From: UBA5734 sp964528645
Lineage (GTDB): Bacteria; Bacillota; Clostridia; Saccharofermentanales; UBA5734
DNA length: 63,684 bases
NCBI GenBank assembly: GCA_964528645.1
Contig: CAZGSR010000012.1
Coordinates: 1-63,684 of the forward strand
Reading direction: 5' to 3'
The notes beneath the pieces were generated by a model, which had not been told where the DNA came from, searched no databases, and saw nothing but the letters and a program-made list of their open reading frames with translations. The position numbers and the translations under genes are program-made. Shown here one piece after another: positions 16,211-25,488 of this stretch. Numbering within the stretch: position 1 is the first letter of the stretch; the number at the start of each line of letters is the position of its first letter.

Positions 16211-18886
16211 CTATTGGTTGATGATCAATTTGTTACGGACATGGGAGAACGCTGTCGCGACGTCCGTAATATTGACCTTGGTATTGCGGTCGGTATCGGC
16301 TGCCACTTGACTCGGTGCACCCAGAGTCTGCTTGTTACGTACGTATTTGAACAACGTAGCCACGTCGGTGATGTTGATCGAACCGTCGCCGTTGACATCG
16401 CCATAGACGATCGCCGTATAGCTGGCCAGCGTCTGGCCGTTGGCTACGATATTTACTTTAGAACCAGTACCAATTGGGGCTGAAGTGCTCAAGGTTTTAC
16501 CAGTCGGGCTGACGACGGTCAGGCTAGCCCCCGTCGGTACCGATACTTTACTGGAAAGCGTCGACACAGTGTTCAGCTTCTTGGAGGGATCCAGTCCAGT
16601 GATCGTACTGCCGGAAATGGAGTACACGGTGCTTTGGATTGAACCGGTAACGACGTCAGAATCGCCACCTCCTCCGCCACCTCCACCACCTCCACCGCTG
16701 GTGGTTGTCGGAACGGTGGTTGTTGCAGCCGTGGTTTCGGTCGGCAAGGTGGTCGATACCGGTGCCGTCAAGGTTGGCATGACAGCCGGTAGATAGGTCG
16801 TGGTTGGAGACGGGGTTGGCGTGGGCGTTGGGGATGGAGTCGGCGTGGGGGTGGGTGTAGGAGTAGGTGTAGGAGTTGGTGTTGGAGTTGGGGTTGGCGT
16901 AGGAGTTGGCGTAAGCGTGGGGGTCGGTGTCGGGGTGGGTGTAGGCGTGGGCGCAGGAGTTGGCGTAGGCGTGGGGGTCACGTCAGGAGCAGGCGTCACC
17001 GTCGGTTCCGGTGTGACTGCCGGGGTCGGAGCAGGAGATATGGAAGGCACCGGTGTGGGAGTCGGAATGGGTGTGGGAGTAGGTGTTGGGGTGGGCGTTG
17101 GTGTAGGTGTCGGAGTCGGGGTCGGCGTGGGCGTTGGCGTAGGTGTCGGTGTTGGGGTGGGCGTGGGTGTAGGTGTTGGGGTCGGAGCAGGAGCGCGGTT
17201 GACCGTCACGCTGTAGGTGCGTGGATCGTTGCCATAGCTGGCCTGAACCGTGATGGTGTAGACATTCTCGCCATCTTGCAGCACGCTGTTGCCGGAAATC
17301 GACACAGCTGCATAAGGCGACTCTGTGGTCACTTTGATATCCGGAACAGTGGCTGTCGCCGGCAACTCGACGGTGTAGCCAGTTGTCTTGGCGCGATCAA
17401 AGGCCGGGCTGACCGACTGTCCGGCGACGGTGATGCCGCTCAGGTAATTGTTGACATTGCCGTTTCCAACCGGCAGCGGGACTGGCTCTTCCGGCATGTC
17501 TTCATAGACAGGAATGGAGAAGACAAACTGGTTACCGATCACACCCATCTTCATGTAGCTATCCGCCACATAGGCCGATTCACCGTAAGGAGCGCCGATA
17601 AAAGTCATGTACTGGTGCCAGTACCGGTCATAAACGTCATCGTCAAACACATCGAATTTTTGCAGGTAAAGGGTGTCCTGGCCGACATTGATGTAGGTGC
17701 TGCCGATAAACTTGGCTCCGCCGACGATCGAGCGATAACGACCGAGGGCCTTGGTGACTTTGCCAGCTGCATCCAGCTGGTCCTGCCATGGGATCAAATA
17801 TTTTTCATCGGTTGAGGTGTACTCGGCCTTGCGGTCTGGACCCAGCATGGCCCATTGCAAGCCATTCAGCACCGGATCGCCGGTATCGGAAGCACCAATG
17901 TTGTAATAATTGTAAACAAAGGGGTAGCTGGCCGAATACGTCCCGGTCACGGAACCGGAATAGGTGCCGACTTCCTGGCGGGCACGCGCAGCCAAGTGAT
18001 ACGGGCTGACACCCGACGCCTCTGCAGCATCGATAAACGCATCGGCATAGGAAATCTTGCCGCCATTATAATCAAACGTGGCGCCACCGCCCATAAAGCT
18101 GGTGCCCAGAACCGCATCGATTCCGGATGAGGTATGCAAATCATCATCGTAAGAAAGCGACTCGAACATGAAGACACGCGAAGGATCGAGCATGTTGCGC
18201 GGATCCATGTAGAAGGCGAGCGTGGAACGATTGGCCATGACCCAGCCGCTGGATGTCAGGGTCTTGCCATCCCAGTTGATCCAGGTGTTGCTGGATTCTT
18301 TGTAGGTGACAGGACTGGTCGAACGATACGATGGATTGTAGCCCATCGGGATCACACTGCGCCAGTTGGCCATCTCGTTGTCGAGAACCGTCGCCCATGA
18401 CACGCCGGGTCGGGTTGCCTTGAACACCCAGTTGGGATAGAGCTCATGCAGTTTGCGCAGGGCCGGTTTGTAGCTATCCGGAAAACCCTGGGCGGTCAGA
18501 GTCGCTTCAAAAGCGGCGTCGTTGTCTGTGTCCAGAGGTTTGACATATTTGGCGGCGACATAACCCGTCCGGGGGTAATTGCCGCTGACATAGGTGACCA
18601 GATACCAGTCCAGATCGCTGCCACGTTCTGTCGTCCAAACATAGACCCGGTGTCCTGTATTCAGGTAGTCCAGGATGGAATTGGAGGTTGATGGGCCACT
18701 GCGGACTCGAACATCAATCCCGCTGATGGACATCCATTGGCGGACAAAGGACAAAGCCTGCACGTCCAGGTCACGGCCACGGAAAGGGCCGATCTGGCCG
18801 ATCACCAGTGCCAGTGCCAGCACCAGAACGGCCAGCCGGGATGCAATTTTCGACTGTCGGACCATCGGGCGAATCCTGGAAACCAT
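16211..18886 (-). CDS. Secreted SH3-glucosaminidase with PT linker and dockerin
   Basis: An 891-residue exported wall enzyme. Order: signal peptide; SH3 domain (about 33-95); glucosaminidase-type hydrolase domain (about 110-450) with the probable catalytic Glu in ARQEVG; a cadherin-like beta-sandwich (about 475-565); a Pro-Thr linker of about 130 residues; a run of 11 Gly; a beta domain; and a C-terminal type I dockerin (last 65 residues). The dockerin has two calcium-loop repeats, DVNGDGSINITDVATLFKYV and DTDRNTKVNITDVATAFSHV; the second lacks some usual loop glycine/aspartate residues. The start is placed at 18886 (AGGTG seven bases upstream); the frame extends 15 codons further without a ribosome site. 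Confidence 0.88.
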   Translation of the reverse strand: MVSRIRPMVRQSKIASRLAVLVLALALVIGQIGPFRGRDLDVQALSFVRQWMSISGIDVRVRSGPSTSNSILDYLNTGHRVYVWTTERGSDLDWYLVTYVSGNYPRTGYVAAKYVKPLDTDNDAAFEATLTAQGFPDSYKPALRKLHELYPNWVFKATRPGVSWATVLDNEMANWRSVIPMGYNPSYRSTSPVTYKESSNTWINWDGKTLTSSGWVMANRSTLAFYMDPRNMLDPSRVFMFESLSYDDDLHTSSGIDAVLGTSFMGGGATFDYNGGKISYADAFIDAAEASGVSPYHLAARARQEVGTYSGSVTGTYSASYPFVYNYYNIGASDTGDPVLNGLQWAMLGPDRKAEYTSTDEKYLIPWQDQLDAAGKVTKALGRYRSIVGGAKFIGSTYINVGQDTLYLQKFDVFDDDVYDRYWHQYMTFIGAPYGESAYVADSYMKMGVIGNQFVFSIPVYEDMPEEPVPLPVGNGNVNNYLSGITVAGQSVSPAFDRAKTTGYTVELPATATVPDIKVTTESPYAAVSISGNSVLQDGENVYTITVQASYGNDPRTYSVTVNRAPAPTPTPTPTPTPTPTPTPTPTPTPTPTPTPTPTPTPTPTPIPTPTPVPSISPAPTPAVTPEPTVTPAPDVTPTPTPTPAPTPTPTPTPTPTLTPTPTPTPTPTPTPTPTPTPTPTPTPSPTPTPTPSPTTTYLPAVMPTLTAPVSTTLPTETTAATTTVPTTTSGGGGGGGGGGGDSDVVTGSIQSTVYSISGSTITGLDPSKKLNTVSTLSSKVSVPTGASLTVVSPTGKTLSTSAPIGTGSKVNIVANGQTLASYTAIVYGDVNGDGSINITDVATLFKYVRNKQTLGAPSQVAADTDRNTKVNITDVATAFSHVRNKLIINQ
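16800..17195. repeat. Degenerate hexamer minisatellite encoding the Pro-Thr linker
   Basis: About 395 bases of short G/T-rich units (GGNGTN type on the plus strand) encode two (PT)n blocks separated by a more varied stretch rich in Ala, Val and Ile. The unit is a multiple of three, so length changes by slippage would keep frame. A matching Gly-run repeat lies at 16665-16697. Confidence 0.85.
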
Positions 18887-18996
18887 TGAAGCACCTGCTT
18901 TGTCAGTAAACTGCCGGGCATGTAGACCCACTTGGATTTTACCATGCCGTCTTGGGCTGATTATTACAGGTTTCTTTCAGTCCCGGTGCACGCGGG

Positions 18997-20439
18997 TTAA
19001 ATGTTGGTTTTATCCTCATCAGGACGACTGGGCTCGGCTGTTTTCCCGGCCGGAAAATTGTGCGCCGGCATGCCATGGTTTTTGAAAATGCCACCCCTTC
19101 TGGTCAGGCCGCGGAAAACAACCTGGATCGTTTTCATGATGATCGCGAGATCCAGCAGGATGGAGAAATTCTTGATGTACATCAGATCGTAGCGCAGCTT
19201 GTCCTCCGGGGCAGTGTCATAATGGCCGGAAATCTGGGCCAGGCCAGTCAAACCGGATTTGACCTTCAGGCGCTGGTTATAACCGCGGATCTGGTCCTCA
19301 AAAGCACTGATCGTGATCGGGCGGTCGGAACGGGGGCCGACAACCGACATTTCGCCGATCAGGATGTTGAAAAACTGGGGAAGCTCGTCCATGCGGGACT
19401 GGCGCAGGATCCGTCCGATCCGGGTGACACGCGGATCATCGGCACTCGACTGGAACGAACCGAATTTTTCCTCGGCGTTCTCAACCATGGTCCGGAATTT
19501 GTAGATCTTGTGGACCCGTCCGGACAGGGTGATCCGCTCCTGCGAATACAGAACGGGGCCTTTGGAGTCAAGGCGGATCAGGATGGCGATCACCAGCATG
19601 AAGGGTGCAGTCAAAACCAGCACCAGGAGTGAGAAAAGGATATCGAAAATCCGTTTGAACACGCGCTGCTGGAATTTCAGGCCGAGGTTGTCGACGAGGA
19701 AGGTCGGCATGTCAGAGAACTGGATCATCCGGAATTTGGACAGGACCAATTCGGAATAAGCCGGGACGATGTACAACGTCTTGTCATGGTCGATGCAATA
19801 CAGGTAGATGTCTTCTTTGTCCGATTCATCGAGATCGGGGGAAACAAGGACCTCCGAACTCTCATCGATCTGGCAGTAGAGATTGTCTTTGTCTCCAGCC
19901 AGGGCATAGCCCAGATAGACCAGATTGAGGCGGCGCAACTCTCCGGCTGCCTTGACAAACAGACGGTCGGCATCGTCCGGCGTACGCGCCACAATCAGCA
20001 GCTGGCCGCGCGAATAGATCAAGCGGCTGATCACCAGGGACAGGATCGACCATCCAGCCACCAGGACGGTCATCGAGAAAGCGCTGAACGCCAAAACATA
20101 GCGGGGAAAGGCATTGTACTGGAAGAAATACGCAATCGTCGAAGCTGTCAGGACGACCAGGAGCGAAAACTGGGTGGCCGTTCGCAGCAGGTCGGTTTTC
20201 GTCTTGCGAAAAAAATGGGTCATGCCCAACAGGTCGATAAACAGGACCACACCCACCGTCAGCAAAGGGACCGTACGGGTATAGTCCCTGAAACTGACAA
20301 AGAACATCGGGACGGATGGATCATAGATAACGTAGAACCCGATGATGATCGCCAGATTGACACAGGCGATCACGCCCAGGATATAGACGATCTTGAACAG
20401 ATGCGCTGCAGCGGAGCGCCGGCGGGATTCATTGGTCAT
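18997..20439 (-). CDS. Polyprenyl-phosphate glycosyl-1-phosphate transferase
   Basis: A 480-residue membrane enzyme of the exopolysaccharide/O-antigen initiating class (WbaP/CpsE-like), which moves a sugar-1-phosphate onto undecaprenyl phosphate. The N-terminal half has about five membrane helices and a cytoplasmic CoA-binding-like region. The C-terminal catalytic domain begins at KRIFDILFSLLVLV near 268 and carries the family landmarks PVLYSQERI, YKFRTM near 315, RMDELPQFFNIL near 350 and VGPRSDRP near 370. It lies at the head of the minus-strand run containing the dockerin and cohesin genes and probably starts a surface glycan. Confidence 0.92.
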   Translation of the reverse strand: MTNESRRRSAAAHLFKIVYILGVIACVNLAIIIGFYVIYDPSVPMFFVSFRDYTRTVPLLTVGVVLFIDLLGMTHFFRKTKTDLLRTATQFSLLVVLTASTIAYFFQYNAFPRYVLAFSAFSMTVLVAGWSILSLVISRLIYSRGQLLIVARTPDDADRLFVKAAGELRRLNLVYLGYALAGDKDNLYCQIDESSEVLVSPDLDESDKEDIYLYCIDHDKTLYIVPAYSELVLSKFRMIQFSDMPTFLVDNLGLKFQQRVFKRIFDILFSLLVLVLTAPFMLVIAILIRLDSKGPVLYSQERITLSGRVHKIYKFRTMVENAEEKFGSFQSSADDPRVTRIGRILRQSRMDELPQFFNILIGEMSVVGPRSDRPITISAFEDQIRGYNQRLKVKSGLTGLAQISGHYDTAPEDKLRYDLMYIKNFSILLDLAIIMKTIQVVFRGLTRRGGIFKNHGMPAHNFPAGKTAEPSRPDEDKTNI

Positions 20440-20493
20440 ATAACACCAGACTCATTTCCATCAGTTGTGGATAATCGCCACAAGTATAGCACA

Positions 20494-21108
20494 TCAGGAC
20501 AGGGCACTGTCCTGGAGTTCATCCAGAGACTGCCAGAATGACGGCAGTTCCTGCTCCATGAACTGCCTGACCTCCGGCAGGTCGATCGCCTCGATGCTGG
20601 CTTCGATGGTATCCCGGGCGCGGCGGAATTCGCGGTTGCCCGCTTTTTCCTCGTCGATGCATTTGATCAGGGCGCTGATCCGGTCGGCGGCTTTGACAAG
20701 CCGCATGGACTCGTCCGTAGCCGGATCGCTGCGGTCCGGCAGCAAGAGTGCCCGGTAGGCGTCCTGCAATGAGTCAGGCACGAGCTTGAGCAGCTGCTCA
20801 GATGCCGTTGCCTCGACCTTCTTGTAGGCGTCCTGGATCGAAGGGTTGTAGTATTTGACCGGAGTCGGCAGGTCTCCAGTCAGAATCTCTGATGCATCGT
20901 GGAAAATGGCCAGCAAAGCGACCCGCGCTGGATCGACGGGAATGCGACCTGCGGCATGATGCGCCTGACGGATCTCTGCCAAGGCATGGGCAATGATGGC
21001 GACCTCCAGCGAATGTTCCGTAATATTTTCGGACTGGGTGTTGCGCATCAGGCCCCAGCGGTTGATGTAGCGCATCCGGTGCAGCATGGCAAAAAACTGT
21101 CTGCCCAT
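20494..21108 (-). CDS. HD-domain 5'-nucleotidase (YfbR-like)
   Basis: A 204-residue cytoplasmic HD phosphohydrolase. Motifs: ENITEHSLEVAIIAH (27-41) with the first His, FHDASEILTGDLPTPVKYY near 70-88 with the HD pair, and DRISALIKCIDEEKAGNREF near 145. The ITEHS and FHDASE/GDLPTPVKY motifs are those of YfbR-type 5'-deoxynucleotidases, which dephosphorylate dNMPs. It lies 9 bases after dgt on the same strand, so the two probably act together in deoxynucleotide turnover. Confidence 0.88.
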   Translation of the reverse strand: MGRQFFAMLHRMRYINRWGLMRNTQSENITEHSLEVAIIAHALAEIRQAHHAAGRIPVDPARVALLAIFHDASEILTGDLPTPVKYYNPSIQDAYKKVEATASEQLLKLVPDSLQDAYRALLLPDRSDPATDESMRLVKAADRISALIKCIDEEKAGNREFRRARDTIEASIEAIDLPEVRQFMEQELPSFWQSLDELQDSALS

Positions 21109-21117
21109 TGATTTCTC

Positions 21118-22242
21118 CTAGAACCAATAGATGTCTTCGAAAGATTTGGTGGCAAATCCATCGGTCATGCCGGCGATGTAGTCGAGGACCTTCTGGACCA
21201 GAGGGTCAGAAGGACAGGGATGAGCCGCCAGATAGGCGGCGAAGGCCCGGAACGTGCGATGGTCTGAAGCTGCCAGTTTTTCCTCATCGGTCCCGGCAAC
21301 CATCAGGACATCAAACAGTCCCTCCGTGACATTCTTGACCATGGTTTCATAGCGGTGGATCTTGTCCGAGCGGTAGATACGGGCTACATTCTCGCGCAGC
21401 AATTCCTCCATCGACTGGCCGCGCTCCGGACTGAGGATGATCGCATTCTGGCCGGCACTGTGCTCGATGATGTCGGTGACCAGTGTATTGATGATCTGGC
21501 CATTGGTCGCGCCGAGCGTATTGCGGATGGCTGCCGGGATATCCTCAAACTCCATGATCCCTGCCCGGGCGGCATCTTCGACATCACGCCCGATGTAGGC
21601 AATCTTGTCGGCAATGCGGACGACACAGCCCTCGAGCGTGGCCGGCATGCCATGATGGATGGCGTCGAAGGTCAATTCATCGGCCATCTTGCTGACGTTG
21701 GGTGTCAATTCGTATTCACTGTACGTCTCGCCGCAATGGCTGGCGATGCCGTCCCGCACCTCAAAGCTGAGGTTCAGGCCGTGCTGCTCTTTGTGTTCAG
21801 CCAGCCAATCGACGACGCGCAGGCTGTGGAGCTCGTGCTTGAAAAAGCGGTCTGGTGCGTATTTTTTCAGGCAGGTGTCGAGCATTCGTTCACCGCTGTG
21901 GCCAAAGGGCGCATGACCCAGGTCATGGCCGAGCGCAATCGCCTGGATCAGGTCGAGGTTGAGTCCCAGGGCACGACCGATGGTGTTGGCAATGTAATGG
22001 ACATAGATGACATGTTCCATCCGGGTGCAGATATGGTCATTCTGGGGATTGAAAAACACCTGAGTCTTGTGGCGCAGACGGCGGAATTCCATGGAGAAAA
22101 TGATCCGGCCCGTATCGCGCTCGAATATGGTCCGCACCGAGCATTCGCCTTCCGGCTGCTGGCGGCCCCGTGAATCCTTGCTGCGCTGGGCAAAGGGGCT
22201 GAGCGATTGTTCCTGGTTTTCCTTGATTTCACGCACGAGCAT
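21118..22242 (-). CDS. dgt: Deoxyguanosinetriphosphate triphosphohydrolase-like protein
   Basis: A 374-residue HD enzyme that releases triphosphate from dNTPs. The N terminus has the family landmark FERDTGRIIFSMEFRRLRHKTQVF (about 40-63); metal ligands are seen in TRMEHVIYVHYIAN near 75 and GHDLGHAPFGHSGE near 108-121, with IADKIAYIGRD near 210. It is preceded by the DUF362 gene (7-base gap) and followed by the YfbR-like gene, a three-gene operon. Confidence 0.92.
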   Translation of the reverse strand: MLVREIKENQEQSLSPFAQRSKDSRGRQQPEGECSVRTIFERDTGRIIFSMEFRRLRHKTQVFFNPQNDHICTRMEHVIYVHYIANTIGRALGLNLDLIQAIALGHDLGHAPFGHSGERMLDTCLKKYAPDRFFKHELHSLRVVDWLAEHKEQHGLNLSFEVRDGIASHCGETYSEYELTPNVSKMADELTFDAIHHGMPATLEGCVVRIADKIAYIGRDVEDAARAGIMEFEDIPAAIRNTLGATNGQIINTLVTDIIEHSAGQNAIILSPERGQSMEELLRENVARIYRSDKIHRYETMVKNVTEGLFDVLMVAGTDEEKLAASDHRTFRAFAAYLAAHPCPSDPLVQKVLDYIAGMTDGFATKSFEDIYWF

Positions 22243-22249
22243 GGCAAGT

Positions 22250-23449
22250 CTAACCTTTCGTTCGGAGCGAGCCCGAAACTAACCGGCCTGGCCAGGCAGA
22301 TTCAACGATGATCGATCCCACCGGACAGATCTCCTGGCAGCAGTAGCAGCGGATGCAGCGGTCGTATCGGTATGCTGGCACGGCGTCAGGCTGTTTCTGG
22401 CTCAAAGCCTTGGGATCAACGGGGCATGCTTTGACACACTGCCCACATCGGGTGCACACATCAGGACGAATGGCCGGGCGCTCCATGATATGACGTTTGA
22501 TCAGGGGACCAGCGACTTTTGTTGCCAGGGTCATCAGCGATCGGGAAACAGCCGGCCGGACAAAATCAGGCATCGTCAACTGGCTGGAATAGTCTTTGAG
22601 GCTGCCCTGGCCCGTTGTTTCACCCGTCTCCGCATCGAAAAGGGTGATCCGGATGGTACCAGGATCTGCCAGTCCCAGGCCTGCTTTCTGGGCGGTCTTC
22701 AAGACCACAAGGTCGTCTGGATCATAACCCATGATTACTGCCCCGACGGCATCGATGGCAACAGGATCGAAGCCAATGATCAACCAGCCACAGGACCTGG
22801 GGGTGCCATTCATCGGACCATTGCCTTCCATGGCGACGATGGCATCCATCACCGTCAGGCGCGGCGGGAACTCGCGGTTCAGGTCCGAAAGCATATGCGC
22901 AAACGACTGGAGGTCGGGGTACTGGACATGGAGCTGGGCTTTGCGCGGGCCCACGATGATGCCGAACAGGTTCTTCACAGCTCCGGTCATGCCAGTCAAG
23001 GCGTGTGTTTTTAGCTTGCAGAGATTGACCAGGCCATCGGCAGCCAATACACCATTGGCAATGGGAGCCTCCTTGAAATGGACGCCCTGGTTGAAACGGA
23101 CACTGGTCGAAGTGGAAAAATCAGCCTGGGCAATACCCATACGATCCGCAACTTCGGTCAGGCCAGCCATGCGAGCCGCGGCAGCAGGCTGGCTGATGGC
23201 AGGAGAATCGCCATAACTAAGCTTCAGGTCCAGTCCAGCGAGGGCTTCGGCCAAAGCAGCAAACACAACCGGATGGGGTGTGACAGCGCGTTCCGGACTC
23301 ACAGCCGAGAGCAGATTGGGTTTGAGCAGGATGTTCTCACCGGGTTGAAAGCGACTGATGACATTCAGCAACCGGAAGGCCCCCGACAAGGCTGGGCGAA
23401 CCAGAAAAGGGTCATAGTCTTTGACCCGGCAGAGGATTACATGGGTCAC
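22250..23449 (-). CDS. DUF362 protein with C-terminal 2[4Fe-4S] ferredoxin domain
   Basis: A 399-residue protein. The DUF362 part (about 1-315) contains ILLKPNLLSA near 40 and NLCKLKTHALTGMTGAVKNLFG near 155. The last 70 residues are a ferredoxin with two cluster motifs, CTRCGQCVKACP and CIRCYCCQEICP, so an electron-transfer role is likely; the substrate is unknown. The start is a GTG at 23449, set by GGAGG six bases upstream (23460-23456). The frame opens 29 codons earlier but that stretch lacks a ribosome site and is not DUF362-like. It heads the dgt operon and diverges from the Na/Pi gene. Confidence 0.87.
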   Translation of the reverse strand: MTHVILCRVKDYDPFLVRPALSGAFRLLNVISRFQPGENILLKPNLLSAVSPERAVTPHPVVFAALAEALAGLDLKLSYGDSPAISQPAAAARMAGLTEVADRMGIAQADFSTSTSVRFNQGVHFKEAPIANGVLAADGLVNLCKLKTHALTGMTGAVKNLFGIIVGPRKAQLHVQYPDLQSFAHMLSDLNREFPPRLTVMDAIVAMEGNGPMNGTPRSCGWLIIGFDPVAIDAVGAVIMGYDPDDLVVLKTAQKAGLGLADPGTIRITLFDAETGETTGQGSLKDYSSQLTMPDFVRPAVSRSLMTLATKVAGPLIKRHIMERPAIRPDVCTRCGQCVKACPVDPKALSQKQPDAVPAYRYDRCIRCYCCQEICPVGSIIVESAWPGRLVSGSLRTKG

Positions 23450-23551
23450 AAAATGCCTCCTCAAGACAACACCAAACTTGGCTTTCAGTATATCACACCG
23501 CAGAAAAAGCCAGTGACCTAACATGGATTTTACCATTTTACCTAGATTTAA

Positions 23552-23580
23552 TTGTACATCACGAGGATTTCATCTAGAAT
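23552..23580 (+). promoter_or_regulatory. Promoter of the Na/Pi transporter
   Basis: TTGTAC (23552-23557), 17 bases, TAGAAT (23575-23580). It lies in the divergent region shared with the DUF362 gene. Confidence 0.55.
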
Positions 23581-23663
23581 AGACGTGAATTTTACATGGA
23601 TTCCCAATCAATCTCATTCGACTTCTTGTCCTACCACGGTTTGGACAAGACCAGGAGTAAAAC

Positions 23664-25388
23664 ATGGACATGCATTCGATTTTTGCCCTGTTTGGTGGAC
23701 TGGCCCTGTTCATTTTCGGTATGCAGCAGATGGGTGAGGGCCTGCAGAAAACAGCGGGAGAAAAGATGCGCTCGATCCTGGCCATGCTGACCGGAACCCC
23801 TTTGCGCGGTGTCATTGTCGGCGCCCTGGTCACCATGATCATCCAGAGTTCATCCGCTACGACCGTCATGGTGGTCGGATTTGTCAGCGCCGGCCTGATG
23901 ACCTTGAACCAGGCGATCGGGGTCATCATGGGAGCCAATATCGGCACGACTATGACGGCCTGGATCGTCGCCGCCAAGATCGATGAATATGCCTGGTTCT
24001 TTGTCGCCGCCGGTTTCATCATGATGTTTGCCTTCAAAAACCAGAAGGTCCGTTCCCTCGGCCAGATCATCTTCGCCTTTGGTGTCTTGTTTGTCGGATT
24101 GAACAGCATGGGAGCGGCGATGAAACCGCTTGCTAAAAGTGAAGCCTTTGCCAATCTGCTCCTCCAGATCAAGGATATCCCGGTGCTCGGCCTGGTGGTG
24201 GGTGCTGTAGCGACTATGGTTGTGCAGAGCTCGTCTGCCGCCATAGGCGTTCTGCAAACACTCTCTTCCACACCCATCGATGACATCGGGACCCCTCTGA
24301 TCTCAGTTGGGCAGGCAGTGCCGATCCTTCTCGGCAGCAACATCGGTACCACGATCACGGCGGTCCTGGCTGCCATCGGCGGTAGTCGCCAGGCTAAGCG
24401 GGCTGCTGCTGGCCATGCCTTGTTCAACGTTGTCGGGTCCGTCGTGTTCCTTCTCCTGATCAAACCCTACACCTGGCTGGTCGCCCAAATCATGAGCCTT
24501 TTGGGTGCCACTCTGGTCCCGATCAATGGCGGTAGCGCCCTGACTCCGGTCGCCGAGTCGATGCGCGAGACCATCGCTGTGTCCCACACCGTTTTCAACT
24601 TCGCCAACACCCTGCTCTGGCTGCCCTTTGTCTGGCTGATGGTCAAGCTGGTCCGCCTGATCGTCCGGGGCGAAGATCCGATCATCCAGCGCCGCCTGGC
24701 CTACATCGATTACAAAGTCATCCACACGCCATCCGTAGCGATCGACCTGGCCAACAAGGAACTCGTCCGCATGACTGAGATCGCCACTCAGATGACAGAA
24801 GATTCCCACTCCCTGATGTTGGCCCACACCGATGAGCTGGTCCAGCGGATCAAGATGAACGAAGAGTCCCTCGATTACCTGGAAAATGAAATTGTGCGTT
24901 ACCTGTCCCATCTGTTCCGGGTCAGTTCGATGACAGATGAAGACTCGGTGCGCATCGCCGGCCTGATGCATGCCACCAATGACATCGAGCGGATCGGTGA
25001 TTATTGTAACAACATCTGCGAATCATCGCTTATGATGCGTGACAAGGGCATTGCCTTCAGTGAAGACGCTCTCAAGGAACTGGACGAAGCCTTCGCCCTG
25101 GTCCGCAGCATCGTCAATGAAAGCATCCAGGCCCTGCGCAACCGTGACCTGGTCGCTGCCGGCCGGATCATGGGCCACGAAGATGAAATCGATGAGCTGG
25201 AAAAGCGGCTGCGCGAGAGCCATCTGGCGCGGCTGGGCCAAGGCAATTGCGACCCGCAGTCGACTGTCATTTTCCTCGAGCTGATCCACACGATGGAACG
25301 CATCAGCGACCACTGCCGCAATCTGGCCGATATCGTTGCCAACAGCCAGAAAAAGGACTACATCATCCACGAAAAAGCGGGAGCCTGA
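23664..25388 (+). CDS. Na+/phosphate cotransporter with PhoU domain
   Basis: A 574-residue inner-membrane transporter of the NptA/PNaS family. The two inverted halves are seen by the paired signatures IQSSSATTVMVVGF near 54 and VQSSSAAIGVLQTLSS near 188, each followed by a GxNIGTT motif (about 90 and 226). Helices end near residue 340; the C-terminal 220 residues are helical and PhoU-like, as in many bacterial members, suggesting phosphate-linked gating. The ATG follows AGGAG. A bidirectional terminator at 25427-25463 separates it from pcrA. Confidence 0.92.
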   Translation: MDMHSIFALFGGLALFIFGMQQMGEGLQKTAGEKMRSILAMLTGTPLRGVIVGALVTMIIQSSSATTVMVVGFVSAGLMTLNQAIGVIMGANIGTTMTAWIVAAKIDEYAWFFVAAGFIMMFAFKNQKVRSLGQIIFAFGVLFVGLNSMGAAMKPLAKSEAFANLLLQIKDIPVLGLVVGAVATMVVQSSSAAIGVLQTLSSTPIDDIGTPLISVGQAVPILLGSNIGTTITAVLAAIGGSRQAKRAAAGHALFNVVGSVVFLLLIKPYTWLVAQIMSLLGATLVPINGGSALTPVAESMRETIAVSHTVFNFANTLLWLPFVWLMVKLVRLIVRGEDPIIQRRLAYIDYKVIHTPSVAIDLANKELVRMTEIATQMTEDSHSLMLAHTDELVQRIKMNEESLDYLENEIVRYLSHLFRVSSMTDEDSVRIAGLMHATNDIERIGDYCNNICESSLMMRDKGIAFSEDALKELDEAFALVRSIVNESIQALRNRDLVAAGRIMGHEDEIDELEKRLRESHLARLGQGNCDPQSTVIFLELIHTMERISDHCRNLADIVANSQKKDYIIHEKAGA

Positions 25389-25426
25389 ACAGAAAGCTGG
25401 CAGACTCACCTATTTTGAACTGTGAT

Positions 25427-25463
25427 AAAGCCCGTTGCGCGGTGACGTGCAACGGGCTTTTTT
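25427..25463. terminator. Bidirectional terminator, Na/Pi transporter and pcrA
   Basis: AAAGCCCGTTGC (25427-25438) pairs with GCAACGGGCTTT (25449-25460); A and T tracts flank both sides, so it can end the plus-strand transporter and the minus-strand pcrA. Confidence 0.87.
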
Positions 25464-25488
25464 ATCAGCAATCGTGGGGGATTGTCGC

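Noticed and set aside
16800..17195. Possible CRISPR-like array
   Set aside because: Short in-frame units without spacers of uniform length; it codes for a protein linker.
16800..17216. Plus-strand frame coding for Val-Gly repeats
   Set aside because: Exact shadow of the Pro-Thr linker on the other strand.
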